Of a stretch of DNA of 64,000 nt, positions 11,290 to 21,828 are shown one piece after another; the first letter of the stretch is position 1; each line of letters begins with the position of its first letter. Source of the stretch: Cyrtodaria siliqua (taxonomy: Eukaryota > Mollusca > Bivalvia > Adapedonta > Hiatellidae). The stretch lies in NCBI GenBank assembly GCA_037043455.1, contig JAWPHD010005576.1, positions 53,501 to 117,500 on the forward strand. The letters are read 5' to 3'. Both the position numbers and the translations under genes were made by a program. The notes beneath the pieces are model-generated. The model saw nothing but the letters and a program-made list of their open reading frames with translations, made no database searches and was not told the origin of the DNA.

Positions 11290-11843
11290 TCTCTATCTAC
11301 CAAGTCACTTAAGACCAGAAGTTATTCAGAAATATCATGACTCTTATGGTCATATGGCAGTTGATAAGACAAGACACAATTAAACAAAAGTATTACTGGC
11401 CAAACATGTTTGAAGAACAGCTAAATTATGTAACTAGTTGTGTTAATTGTCAAACCAGAAACTTGCAAAATATCAAAATTCCATTGCAAGAAACTGATAT
11501 TCCTCCCTAAGCATTTGCAAACATAGCTGTGGATGTTTCTGGCTCATATCCAACATCACTGTCTGGTAGCAAGTACATCGTAAGATTTATCGACCTATTT
11601 TCGAGCTTTCCCCTGCATTTCCTGTACCAGATTAAAATGCTGCAAACAATCGCACATTTGCTAATTGATGGCATATTTCCCAGATACGGGGCGCCGTTTG
11701 CTATGGTCTCTGACAATGAGGGAGAGTTTATAAATAGAACTGTTAAAGAGACCCTGGCTACTTTGAACATTCATCATATTCCTACATCCTATTACCATCC
11801 TCTGAGTAACAAAATCGAACGATACCACCGCGTGTTAGGTGAC
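11290..11843 (+). pseudogene. Integrase fragment of the Gypsy element, broken and truncated
   Basis: The zinc-binding HHCC region is visible as YHDSYGHMA near 11333 and SCVNC near 11438, with frame changes between them. The catalytic core follows with DVSGSYP near 11530 and SDNEGEF near 11710, where SDNGGEF is usual, and an IERYHR segment containing the final Glu near 11815. The frame then leaves integrase at about 11844, exactly where the hairpin element starts. The C-terminal domain and 3' LTR are absent. Confidence 0.8.
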
Positions 11844-12073
11844 ACGGTTTATGTCGGTTTCGCATGTTACAGCGACAGGCAAAATGCAATAAAAGTGATA
11901 GGTGAGTTATGTGATCAATAGAATCTAACATTCGTTCTCATTCCTTATTGAATTTATTAAACTCGATAGCAAAAATGATATAATGCTCGGCAAGAGCCTC
12001 GCATTATTTCATTTTGCCAACTAGTTTAATAAATTCAATAATGAATGAGTACTCATGTAAGATCGTCTATTTA
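11844..12073. mobile_element. Hairpin (foldback/MITE-like) element, copy 1
   Basis: About 230 bp shared with 62568-62798, starting at ACGGTTTATGTCGG and ending at CTATTTA in both. The right part is a long hairpin: an arm near 11944-11986 (ATTGAATTTATTAAACTCG) and its inverse near 12003-12045 around a loop of TCGGCAAGAGCCTC. It interrupts the Gypsy integrase. The copy at 62568 has unrelated flanks, which fixes the element's ends. Confidence 0.85.
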
Positions 12074-12851
12074 TGACCTTAGTTGGTATTTTTTGTGCAC
12101 CTGTTTACATGTTTTAAGCATTGTATCACAGGCTTTAATTTTGATAGTATATAAAAGGAAGGAGAGAGAAAAGAAATAGTGTTATGGTATATGTATATAG
12201 TTAATTCAAGGCAAGAATCTATTCACTCGTTATTCTTCCCCACCCCCTAGAATGTTTACTATTCCGTGAGTAAATTTTGTCAGTTATACATAATTCTTCA
12301 TTTCTTTGGTTTATCTAAATATGCCCTACCGACTTGGAAATTCTTCATCAATGATCGTTTCATAAATTGTAGTAAATGTAGCTTGAAACAACGATATGAA
12401 AACAACGGTAAACTATTTCCCATAAATCGTTCATATCCATGAGTTAGAAACAGTTTATATATAGTATCTTTAAAGACAGAGTTTTGGTAAAAATATATAA
12501 GATCCACCAATAACCCGTATTCATAAAGGAACTTAAGTGGAACATATTACTTCAATCAAAATTTAAGAATTTTACATATTATTAAATCTCCATTATTAAC
12601 CTCTCAGAAATACTACAAACCATCTTACTTATCCATAACCTTATTCTCAAAATTTACAAAAAGTCATAAATCGATAAAAATTGACTTAAGTCAAGATATT
12701 GCTAAGAAGCTTTATGAATACGGACCCTGTTTCGGTATTTTGTCTTTGGATATGTAGCAACTGCTAAAATTTCAACAAACAAGTAGACAAAAACGCACGC
12801 CTGTAAGATATAGTTAGCCTTATCACAATTTTCCATTGTTTTACTCACTAG
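12074..12851. other. Spacer upstream of locus A'
   Basis: AT-rich. I looked for lectin and first CUB-like exons of the receptor family here and upstream and found none. The acceptor of the first A' exon ends at 12851. Confidence 0.5.
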
Positions 12852-13033
12852 AAACGTTTCTTGCGACCAAATATTGACCGTACCAAACAGAGATGGTACG
12901 GAGCTAGTTCGGTGGGACTGCACGGATGACACAATAACAATGGATACTCGAGACATGGGCGTGAATTACATTACACTGCATCTACAAAACAATCGCACGG
13001 ACAGAGATGGGAACTTTTTGTTCGGATTTAAAG
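12852..13033 (+). CDS. Locus A' exon: C-terminal half of CUB-like domain
   Basis: A 182-bp exon, phase 2 to 1, with acceptor CTCACTAG and donor G|GTATCG. It is intact: it carries NVSCDQILTV, WDCTDDTIT, GVNYITLHLQNN and GNFLFGF, each matching the gene B exon at 38620, which has the same length. The conserved Cys pair and the NY(I)xLxLQNN strand mark the CUB-like fold. Fewer substitutions than expected for a dead exon suggest recent origin or constraint. Confidence 0.8.
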
Positions 13034-13441
13034 GTATCGTATAGACAAACCTAGTAATTTTATTTCAGGATTACTATAAAAAAAAACTGAGTTTCATTTA
13101 GATTAAATAACGATTATATTCGCAAATGCTTTGTGCATACATAAACAAACTAGTATTTCGCGACTACTTTAATTTTCTCATACACGTCTAAATGCAGCGA
13201 ATATGGTAATAGTTTACCAGCACGGACTACTTGTATGTAAAGTCATTACACCATTAGTGTTACCCAACTTTTTCAACCAATCAGCTGCATCGAATTTTCA
13301 AATTCCTTCGCAAATTTATTCATACAGTTGTTACTACAAGCCTCTATCCTATACGTAAGGGGACACTCATGACAAAGTAAGGCATCTATTTCTATACATT
13401 GTTTAGCAATGTAATTCGACTTTGCGATTATTTGATTTTAG

Positions 13442-13756
13442 CAACTCAAACGGCAAATCTTACCGTAACCTGTCCAGCAATAAGTTATTGTAGTGTTACG
13501 ACGACAACAGCATCGAAAACTACAAAGAAACCAACAACAACGACATCGACGACGACGACACCAACAACCCCGACAACTACGTCGACGACAACCACAACTA
13601 CAACCACATGAACAACGTCACCAACAACACTGACAACTACGAGGGCGCCAACAACAGCATCAACACCACAGATAAATGTAACAACACCAGACATAGAACA
13701 AACAATACCTCTCAAACCCAGTATAGCCCCCTAGACATCAGCAAATGATGATTCAG
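13442..13756 (+). pseudogene. Locus A' stalk exon with two in-frame stops
   Basis: Bounded by acceptor TTTTAG (ending 13441) and donor G|GTAAAAC (13757), phase 1 to 1. It begins TQTANLTVTCPA, the same last CUB-like strand as in genes A and B, then Thr-rich repeats (TTTTSTTTTPTTPTT). TGA at 13609-13611 and TAG at 13732-13734 interrupt an otherwise continuous 104-codon frame, so both are point lesions rather than frameshifts. The 315-bp exon is about twice as long as gene B's stalk. Confidence 0.8.
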
Positions 13757-13779
13757 GTAAAACTTTATTTGTATACCCT

Positions 13780-14230
13780 TGTCTTGCCCTCAGTGGTTTA
13801 TTCTCTTGTTGCTCTGGCTTCTGCCAAGTCAATGAGTACATTCTTTGTGTCTTTCTAGGCTATTGTTTTTTTGTATTTATATATACATGAGCATCTTTGT
13901 GCTTTACTCATATTGCCTATTAATGCTGCCTTGTTGGTTAGAGAACAGTTCATGGCTAGGATTTCTTTATTTACACTGTCCCGTTTTATTGGGTTGACAG
14001 TAGGGTAAGTGTGAGGTTTGGTGTACACTAGAACCTGGTTTAAACCCCCAGCGGCCTTTTTTGTCACTGACCGTTCCAAGGCGGTAGCTCTATTGTCAAC
14101 CAGTTTGTGTCTGTGATGTCTTATTTGGCCTTGTATTCATCTTTAAATTTGTTCTTTGTTTCTGTGCGTGTTTGTGGTTGACTGTCGTCCTTGAATGACG
14201 CTTTTCCTGTACGAATTTTATATCTATATT
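13780..14230 (+). mobile_element. 5'-truncated retroelement 3' end (Penelope-like family)
   Basis: It is similar over about 450 bp to 34215-34680 and, inverted, to 27236-27720. It contains TTTCTGCCAAGTCAATGAGT-type and CTGACCGTTCCAAGGCGGTA-type segments and ends near GTCCTTGAATGACGC. Copies share the 3' end but not the 5' end, as expected from target-primed reverse transcription. It lies in the A' intron, just after the stalk exon. Confidence 0.7.
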
Positions 14231-14413
14231 TACCTTACATGGTTCTTCCTATATAGTAATGCTTTTGCTCGCTTTCTGCGTCCTTTTTGTAGATTATATG
14301 CAAACGTGCATTCAATATTTAAGGATGCTTCTCTTTTATCTTTGCTGATATGATGTGCCAATTATGTACACGTTTGGTACAGTTGAATTAGTTTTACCTG
14401 ACCTTTTCCACAG

Positions 14414-14514
14414 ATATGATCATCACCGTATGCGTGATTGTCGGTCTACTGCTGATAGCCTCCATCATTGCTTGTTGTATCTACTATCATACGTGTCGTG
14501 GGAAAGAGAACGAG
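14414..14514 (+). CDS. Locus A' membrane-spanning exon (intact)
   Basis: A 101-bp exon, phase 1 to 0, with acceptor TTTTCCACAG and donor GAG|GTATAC. It encodes D then MIITVCVIVGLLLIASIIAC, followed by CIYYHTCRGKENE: one clear transmembrane helix followed by a basic stop-transfer. It is the intact reference for gene B's damaged membrane exon at 39614, which lacks 10 bp in the middle of the helix. Confidence 0.8.
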
Positions 14515-16439
14515 GTATACCTACATTTACAGCATGAGTAAACGGTGCTTTTTTTTAGTCAATATATTTTCCCCTCAAATTGCTGATTTCTTTAAATGTA
14601 ATTACTCATAACAAATTTACTATTTCCATAGTTGAATGATTTTCAATTTTTTATTGGTTTTGGTCATCGGTCCATAAAGGACCGACCATTTTGATTTCTG
14701 AGGGGATGAGAGAGGGTGGGGCTGTGATTTTCCTTACACCCGGATTTTTTTTTTTTGATTTCTTGAAAGCCGTGATTTTTATTTCGCCTAGTGCTCTGGC
14801 CAGATTATTTTCTTTCGTCAACTTTTGACGATCTACTCAATGTCTCCGTCGACGTTGGATTTCAGTTGTTTGCCAAGTCCAATAATTTCAGCAACCACTG
14901 GTCAATGAAACATGAATATGTCATCAGCTCCATCAAGGACACTGGTAGACACATGTTCCTTAACTCTGTATTTCATTTAAGTAAAAGCATGGCCTTTTTC
15001 ATACTTTGAATTTCCGGTTAAAGTTCTTTTTTGACAAGTCCATATATTTTAACAACTGAAAGTCGCACATCAACAAAACTTCAGTAAAGCTTGGAATATC
15101 AAGGGCACTAGGTAGGCACATTTTCCATATTAACTTTGTATTGCATTTAAGCAAAGTTATGTCATTTTTTCAACTTCAAAATTCTGGTTAAAGCTTCTAG
15201 GCAAGTACTTGCATTTCAATAGGTGATTGTTAATTATTAATACAACTTCAGTAAAGCGTGGATGATAGTAGACACATGTTAAAATAACTCATTATTGCAT
15301 TTTAGCAAAAGTTTTTTCTGGATAAATATTTTCTATATTTTAGGAAAGGTGTAGCCCCTTTTCGACTTAGAATTTATTTTATTTTATTTGTAGGCAAGTC
15401 CATTCATTTCAATACCCACTAGCCATATATCTCTGTCAAAGGAGCTTGACAAGTGTCATCAAGGGCACTTACAAGACACATGCTTTAGAACTTTTTATTT
15501 CATGTTAGCCAGATGATAATTGTTCAACTTAGAGTTTCAGGTTGATTTGTTTTAAGCAGCTTCATACATTTCAATGAAACTCACTGCATACATCAAACAA
15601 CAATGGCAAGCCTGTAAATTTCATTAGCCCCATAAACCACACATCTTCCACACTCCTACACCAGCACCACCATCACCTCAGATAAATAGACACATATTTG
15701 TTCCATTCTCTTTAGGTTTTCTTCAGTTACCATGTCTGCATCCTGTTTTCGTCCACCCCACTCCCCCACCCTACATACTCTCCACCTTAGGTTCCCCCAA
15801 TGAAAATATTGTATTATTTCTGGGATTTTTCTTATTCAGTAACACTTCACTTCCCCTCCCCAGCCTCTTCAAGTTCATATTCTTTCTGTGGTATTGAAGG
15901 TCTTGCTTTGATATTTGGTATATATATTTACTGACTATCCCCTTCCCGTACCCCATTCACCCTCACATCACCACCACTTAACCTGCACAATTAAGACTTG
16001 ACCTTGTGAATGAACTGGCACCATGATTGGTGAGACAGCAGTGTCAGTGGCCTTGTTTGAAATTGACTTTGAATAGTGGAGCATGCTGTCCTTTCTCCAG
16101 CTCTTTTTTAATATGGACCTTTCAATATTTGGTGGATGGAACTCCATGTGCTAGTTTTAATCTTTAGTTATGCTTATAATTGTTTACATTCTATGTGAGC
16201 CTCCTTTTGCTCTGCTAAATTATGTATTGATTGGATGTTTTGGTTGGTGGTGTAGGGGATTGTCTTGTCCTGGGCAATGTCTACCATGCTCATATGCTAT
16301 TCTTATAAACACTGGCATATATTGCATAGCTTTGTTTGTAACCTGGTATTGCATGTGGCTGAAACTGCTTCGTATGACCACTTACTTGTTGATGATATTC
16401 ACAAAGTCCACTGCACAAGTACCAGGACCCTTGTATTGT

Positions 16440-17800
16440 AATACTACCATGACCACTGCATACCACATTGATTACTAACATGTTCAAAGTATATCATATG
16501 TATAACTATCATGGCTACTCTTTACCACATTTTCCACTACGATGACCACTGTATATCACAAGTATGACTACCATGACCACTGTATATCACATTTAATACT
16601 ATCATGACTACTAAGTTATTACTACCATGACCACTGAATACCATGTATTACTACCATGAGCTATGCATACTACATTTATTACTACCATGACCACTGATAC
16701 CATATTTAGTAATAATATACCTCATGTCAAACACCCATGTTAAATGTCCATAGACTGTTATTTTCCGCTATTTGTAATATAGCTCATATCGCTTGTAATG
16801 TCTCCATGGGGTGAGTCACTGAATGGTAGTCTTTTTTGTAATGTCACACCAGTATAAGTTGTACTGTCGTATGGTTGTGAAGTCAAAGAAAGTGTATATG
16901 TATTGGGGTGTCCTATGCTGAACACTGTATATATACATGCACAAATGAAATTCAGTTAACATTTACTAAAACGGCGGACACAGTTTGCACAACTTTCTGA
17001 AGATGATTTGAAAAAGTTGATCATGAGTTCACGGCTGAAGATTCCGAAAGAACACAAAGAACCATCCGCAAAAATATATTTTCTAGGTGCTGAGAATAGT
17101 GATTTTGAACAGAAGAAGTAACAATGTTTTCTCATGTTTTATTTCAAAGGAATATTTAGCAGAAACAAATATCTTGTTCATTTTTCAGTATAATAAAACA
17201 ATTGGCCTCAGAAGGTTGACAAATAAATATTCACTGTCACCCTCACAGGATTGCAATATCTACATACTACCATGATCAAATGTATATCACATTTAGGCCA
17301 TTATTTATTATTATTTGTTTTACGAACCATCAAGACAGAGAATGGCTGTAGGATGAAGGGAATACAATAAAAATAATAATTTGGTAAAGCATAGTTTAAT
17401 TATTTTATTTGAAAGGAAGTGAATGAAATGTTCTATTAAAATCTGGGAGGAGGTAAAAAATCAATAACCTATCAAATTTCCTACGGAAAAAATAAAATAC
17501 CTAATTTCGTTTTGTCGTAGGAGGTTCGTAAAACGAATTATCAACAAATAATGGCCTTATTACAACCATGACTTATGTATACCACATTAATTATAACCAT
17601 GACTTTATATGAATATCACATTCATTACTATCATGACCAATGTATACCAAATTACTACTATGACCACTTTATACAACACATTTACCACCACCATTGCCAG
17701 TGTATACCACATTTATCACATTTATAAATACCACGACTAATGTATACCACATGTATTACTACCAAGATCTATGAACATCCCATTTATTACTACCATGAAA
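16440..17800. repeat. Degenerate TACCATGACCAC minisatellite, split by an insertion
   Basis: Units of about 33-35 bp around ACTACCATGACCACTGTATA with CACATTTATT occur from 16440 to about 16730 and again at 17265-17295 and 17560-17800. The stretch 16740-17260 is unrelated unique sequence, and 17296-17556 is an inserted MITE. Confidence 0.7.
17296..17556. mobile_element. 261-bp MITE with TTA target duplication (Harbinger-like)
   Basis: The terminal inverted repeats are about 33 bp: GGCCATTATTTATTATTATT at the left and AACAAATAATGGCC at the right, both with TTTACGAACC or its inverse at their inner end. TTA occurs on both sides (17293-17295, 17557-17559). Removing the element and one TTA restores CATTTATTAC, the consensus of the host minisatellite, so the insertion is resolved to the base. 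Confidence 0.9.
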
Positions 17801-18250
17801 ACTATCCTTATTTCAACTGGAGATTTCGATAAACTTCCGGAATATTTTTTCAGGAAATATCACAGGACACCGCCATAAACCCCAGAAATTAAAATGGTCG
17901 GTCCCTAACACATTGCATTTAATATACAAACAAACACATATGTAACTGGTGCTTATGTTTTTGGTAGTTCAAACATATCAATTTACTTACTTTCTTTACT
18001 TTAATCCGACTTACACATGTTAATTTTCACTTTAACATGTTACATTTCAATTTGGAAAAAATCATCTGAGCTTTTTGACTGGATTTAACTCCATACCGAC
18101 ACAGATTACACAATTTTAATAAATGAAGAAAAAAATGTAGTTTTACGATTTATTTACTTCAGTGGTTTCCGTGGTTCAATTAACGTTAACCGATAATACG
18201 CAGACATTGTCAACGCGACGCATTGAATATGTTTATACGGAGACCATATA

Positions 18251-18829
18251 TACTCAGCAAAAATAGAAACGTCCCTCTTTTAAGCTGTGATTTGCATAGG
18301 GTTGACTTTGTTACACTTTGTACACCAATCTAGATACAATTTCATCATTTTATACTTATCACTCTTATATTAATAATCATCAAAACCCAAAGTTTGTCTG
18401 TTGCTGCTAAAACATGTTTTATTCAAACTGCGAAATCGCTATATTTTTATTATAAAGGGAGGTTATTTGAAAACATTCCTTCTTGAAAGCTGTATGGCGC
18501 CAAAATGAGTGAAAAGATCAGCAGTGCTGTTTAAAACAAGAGTGAAAAGATTAGCGTCTTTTTCTGTTTTTGTGGTGATGTGGTAATTCTCTGTTTATTT
18601 CAATAAAACACAACTGTGTTAACTCAAAATATTAACCACAAGACCCGGAAATGCTGTTTAAACCAAATCAAGGGGAATAACTTTGCCCACAAGTTTGATT
18701 CAAAGAAAATTGTTTTCATGACAGTGCTGGCTTTAACAAAGCTATTGGCATATAATATTAAATACAATATAATTTCATTGTGTCTAAATCTATGGGTAAA
18801 TTTGGGGACGTTTCTATTTTTGCTCAGTA
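18251..18829. mobile_element. 579-bp MITE, TA target duplication (Tc1/mariner-like)
   Basis: The left end TACTCAGCAAAAATAGAAAC and right end GTTTCTATTTTTGCTCAGTA are inverted copies with one mismatch, followed inward by GTCCC/GGGAC. TA flanks both ends (18249-18250, 18830-18831). No transposase is encoded. It lies in the last intron of locus A'. Confidence 0.85.
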
Positions 18830-18912
18830 TATATGTATAATACACGGTGTTAAAACAGATAGTTGTAGTATATAAAAAAAACACTTTTCACAAATACGAT
18901 TTACACTTTCAG

Positions 18913-19912
18913 GATGACGGTACATCAGAAACAAAAGATGAACAATCTATCATTGACGAACATCCAGCGAATGAGAGATTTCATCACGATACAAAGGTGA
19001 TTGACGAGAACATGAAAACACCAGATTTTAAAGAAAAAGCACCAGTAATTACAGAAGAAAATATAAAGCAGATGTAAAAATAATTGACGAAGACAAACAG
19101 ATTGAAAACATATATTCTACCTATCAAATGAATAAAGAAGTAGCAGAGGAAATAATTAAACTTAAAAATAATATCCAAGTTGATGACCCAGCTATAGGAA
19201 CTCTATGCAGAAATATCCGAACTGGTCACTGCTGATGCCATGCCTGTAAGTCCGGTTGGTTTTAAGAAAAAGAAAAGGCGTCAGAAGAAGAAATATCACA
19301 CACGGAAGACGAAATAGCGCCTGTTACGGGAATGGATTTCCTTCTGTCAACGCTGTTAGCGATGTATATCATCATCTTTTTCAAGAAATGCATACAGAAG
19401 TACAGATGAAACATGATCAAGTTGAAACAAAAAGATCACGTATACATAAAAAGAAGAAAACTAAGCGTAAAAACACTGAGCATGAAGGTCCCCTTTACGA
19501 TAAAACAATGACAACAGCTAATATCGTACATGTAATGCCGCTTGTTGAAGACATTAAGAAAAAGAAATGGCATAAGAAAAATTATTACACAGAATACGAA
19601 ATAAAGCCTGTAGCAGGAGCAGAAATGCATTCAGTCAACACTGTTAGCGATGCAGATGGTGTTTCAAGAAAGGCACAAACCAGTTGAAGCAAAACAATCA
19701 CGAACACATAAAAAGAAGAAAAGCATCTGAAAGAAACTGAAAAAGAAGGCTCGGTTGCTGATGAAACGGTAGCAACTCCAACTGAATAAGCACTGAAACC
19801 CGTCACTTTTGCTGAAAATGAAAAATAAAGCAATGACAACACTGGTGCTGAAAAAATAAAAAACGAGGTTGACCCACATTTGAAAATATCTAAGAAGTAG
19901 AATATAACTGGA
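18913..19912 (+). pseudogene. Locus A' cytoplasmic-tail exon, frameshifted
   Basis: It starts after acceptor CACTTTCAG, phase 0, and reads 54 codons (DDGTSETKDEQSIIDEHPAN at the start) to TAA at 19075-19077. Near 19068 the relatedness to gene B moves to another frame (ADVKIIDEDKQIENI), which ends near 19235. It resumes in a third frame at 19330-19687, with VNAVSDVYHHLFQE, QVETKRSRIHKKKK and NIVHVMP matching gene B's repeated Lys-rich tail. Further fragments run to about 19912. At least three frame changes separate it from gene B's intact 330-residue tail. If used, the tail would be only 54 residues. Confidence 0.75.
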
Positions 19913-20954
19913 GACACAAACTACGAGCAAAATAGAAAAGAAAAAAAAACAAGATATAAAGCAATTCACGGGTCAGCAAACATGTTAAAGTCTATTCGCA
20001 GAAAGGAAAATAACAAACGATTGAGATAAACAGACGAAAGGACAAACTTACAAACGACGATAGGGGAGTTCACCTGTTCGACTTTTATGTCTACTTTCAT
20101 TAACATCAAGTGATGAGCGCCAGTCTGGGAAAGAACCATTTAAAAATGATAGAAAGTCAATAGTTTTATATCGATCATTTTCAAATTGTACCGCACACAT
20201 TTACCGGTAATTCGCCATATTTATAAAGACGGGACAATTTAGAGTTTATCGAAACTGAGAGGTATGTACTGTTTCTCGGCATTTGTGTTTAGCGTTGACA
20301 GTACTGGTTCTACCCAGGAAAAGTGGGTGGTCTGCCTCCACCACAAAAAATCGACCGTCATACATAACCTGACATTTGTTGAAAATGACGTGAAACATCA
20401 TACAAACAAACAAACATATATCGAGGGCTCAATGCGAAACGATTGTATGTGGTTTTTTATTTATATATAGTTACACTGGTTTGCAGTCACACCTCGATAT
20501 ACCAAGAGTTGTAACAGTAAAGCATATGACTTGAAATTAATGATAAAATATGCATGTATTAGTAGTATTTATTTATTTATTACAGTGGCACATATAGTAT
20601 ATCGTTTTGATATAATGCACAATCAATACTATCTGGAGTTGAGTATGTACACAAACAAACCAGAACAATTGTCCTACCCAAACAGATGAGTAAATTAAAA
20701 CGTTAAGGCACAGGACAATACACAACATACAAAGTGGTGATGACCTAAAAAGTGGTGATAAGGGTTACCGACTTGGACTGGTCAAGCAATACGGCCTACT
20801 AGTTACCTTAAATCGATCTAATGTGTACACAACCTCGCTGTTGCCTTGTCTTCAGCACCCATATTAACAAGCCACTGTAAATAAAAGTACCCCCATCAAA
20901 ACCTAAATTAAACAGGTTATATCCGATTTTACGAATGCTCCTTAAACTGGTTTT
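19913..20954. other. Spacer without recognised features
   Basis: Unique AT-rich sequence; short open frames such as 20264-20470 have no recognisable motif. It lies between the decayed A' tail and the 29-bp minisatellite. Confidence 0.4.
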
Positions 20955-21828
20955 ACTGGTATTAAACCTTTACTTATCACTACCACGGTATTACACCTTT
21001 ACTTATCACTACCACGGTATTAAACCTTTACTTATCACTACCACGGTATTAAACCTTTACTTATCACTACCACGGTATTAAACCTTTACTTATCACTACC
21101 GCGGTATTAAACCTTTACTTATCACTACCACGGTATAAAACCTTTACTTATCACTACCCCGGTATTAAACCTTTACTTATCACTACCACGGTATTAAACC
21201 TTTACTTATCACTACCGCGGTATTAAACTTTTCCTTATCACTACCACGGTATTAGACCTTTACTTATCACTACCACGGTATTAGACCTTTACTTATCACT
21301 ACCACGGTATTAGACCTTTACTAATCACTACCACGGTATTATACCTTTACTTATCACTACCACGGTATTATACCTTTACTTATCACTACCACGGTATTAT
21401 ACCTTTACTAATCACTACCACGGTATTAGACCTTTACTTATCACTACCACGGTATTACACCTTTACGAATCATTACCACGGTATTAGACCTTTACTTATC
21501 ACTACCACGGTATTAGACCTTTACTTATCACTACCACGGTATTATACCTTTACGAATCATTACCACGGTATTAGACCTTTACTTATCACTACCACGGTAT
21601 TAGACCTTTACTTATCACTACCACGGTATTATACCTTTACGAATCATTACCACGGTATTATACCTTTACTTATCACTACCACGGTATTACACCTTTACTT
21701 ATCACTACCACGGTATTATACCTTTACTAATCACTACCACGGTATTAGACCTTTACTAATCACTACCATGGTATTAGACCTTTACTTATCACTACCACGG
21801 TATTATACCTTTACTTATCACTACCACA
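20955..21828. repeat. 29-bp minisatellite, about 30 copies
   Basis: The unit is CCACGGTATTA plus AACCTTTACTTATCACTA. Variants differ at the base after GTATTA (A, G, T or C) and in TTATCACT versus GAATCATT. Around 21460-21660 three-unit (87-bp) blocks repeat as a higher-order period. The array ends abruptly near 21828. Confidence 0.95.

Larger units (their letters stand above)
6985..11843 (+). mobile_element. Decayed Ty3/Gypsy-type LTR retrotransposon
   Basis: It reads gag, protease, reverse transcriptase, RNase H and integrase in the order usual for Ty3/Gypsy, all on the + strand with many stops and frame changes. A candidate primer-binding site TGGTGTCA lies at 7406, consistent with tRNA-Leu priming. 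No matching 3' LTR was found: the integrase sequence breaks off at 11844, where a 230-bp hairpin element begins. It is an old, non-functional insertion upstream of locus A', and may be what separated that locus from its 5' exons (inference). Confidence 0.85.
14678..17905. mobile_element. 3.2-kb non-autonomous TIR element, TAA target duplication
   Basis: The ends are inverted repeats: GGACCGACCATTTTGATTTC at 14679 and, inverted, GAAATTAAAATGGTCGGTCC ending 17904. Both sides carry TAA (14675-14677 and 17906-17908), as expected for PIF/Harbinger-like transposition. No transposase is recognisable. The interior has diverged ~190-bp repeats (about 14860-15560) and an array of TACCATGACCACTGTATA-like units (about 16440-16730 and 17265-17800), which is itself interrupted by the element at 17296. 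Confidence 0.7.
12852..19912 (+). pseudogene. Locus A': 3' exons of a lectin/CUB-like receptor gene, damaged
   Basis: Four exons match the 3' half of gene B in order and in splice phase: second CUB-like half (12852-13033, phase 2 to 1), Thr-rich stalk (13442-13756, 1 to 1), membrane exon (14414-14514, 1 to 0) and cytoplasmic exon (from 18913, phase 0). The CUB-like and membrane exons are intact. The stalk exon has in-frame stops at 13609 (TGA) and 13732 (TAG). The tail meets TAA at 19075, although related sequence continues in shifted frames to about 19912. No signal, lectin or first CUB-like exon was found upstream. It is either a truncated tandem duplicate in decay or a set of alternative 3' exons for gene A; if the stalk exon is skipped, all joins remain in frame. 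The last intron is swollen by the elements at 14678 and 18251. Confidence 0.75.

Noticed and set aside
12074..12851. Possible 3' LTR of the Gypsy element
   Set aside because: No stretch here matches the candidate 5' LTR at 6985-7405; the element ends in a hairpin insertion instead.
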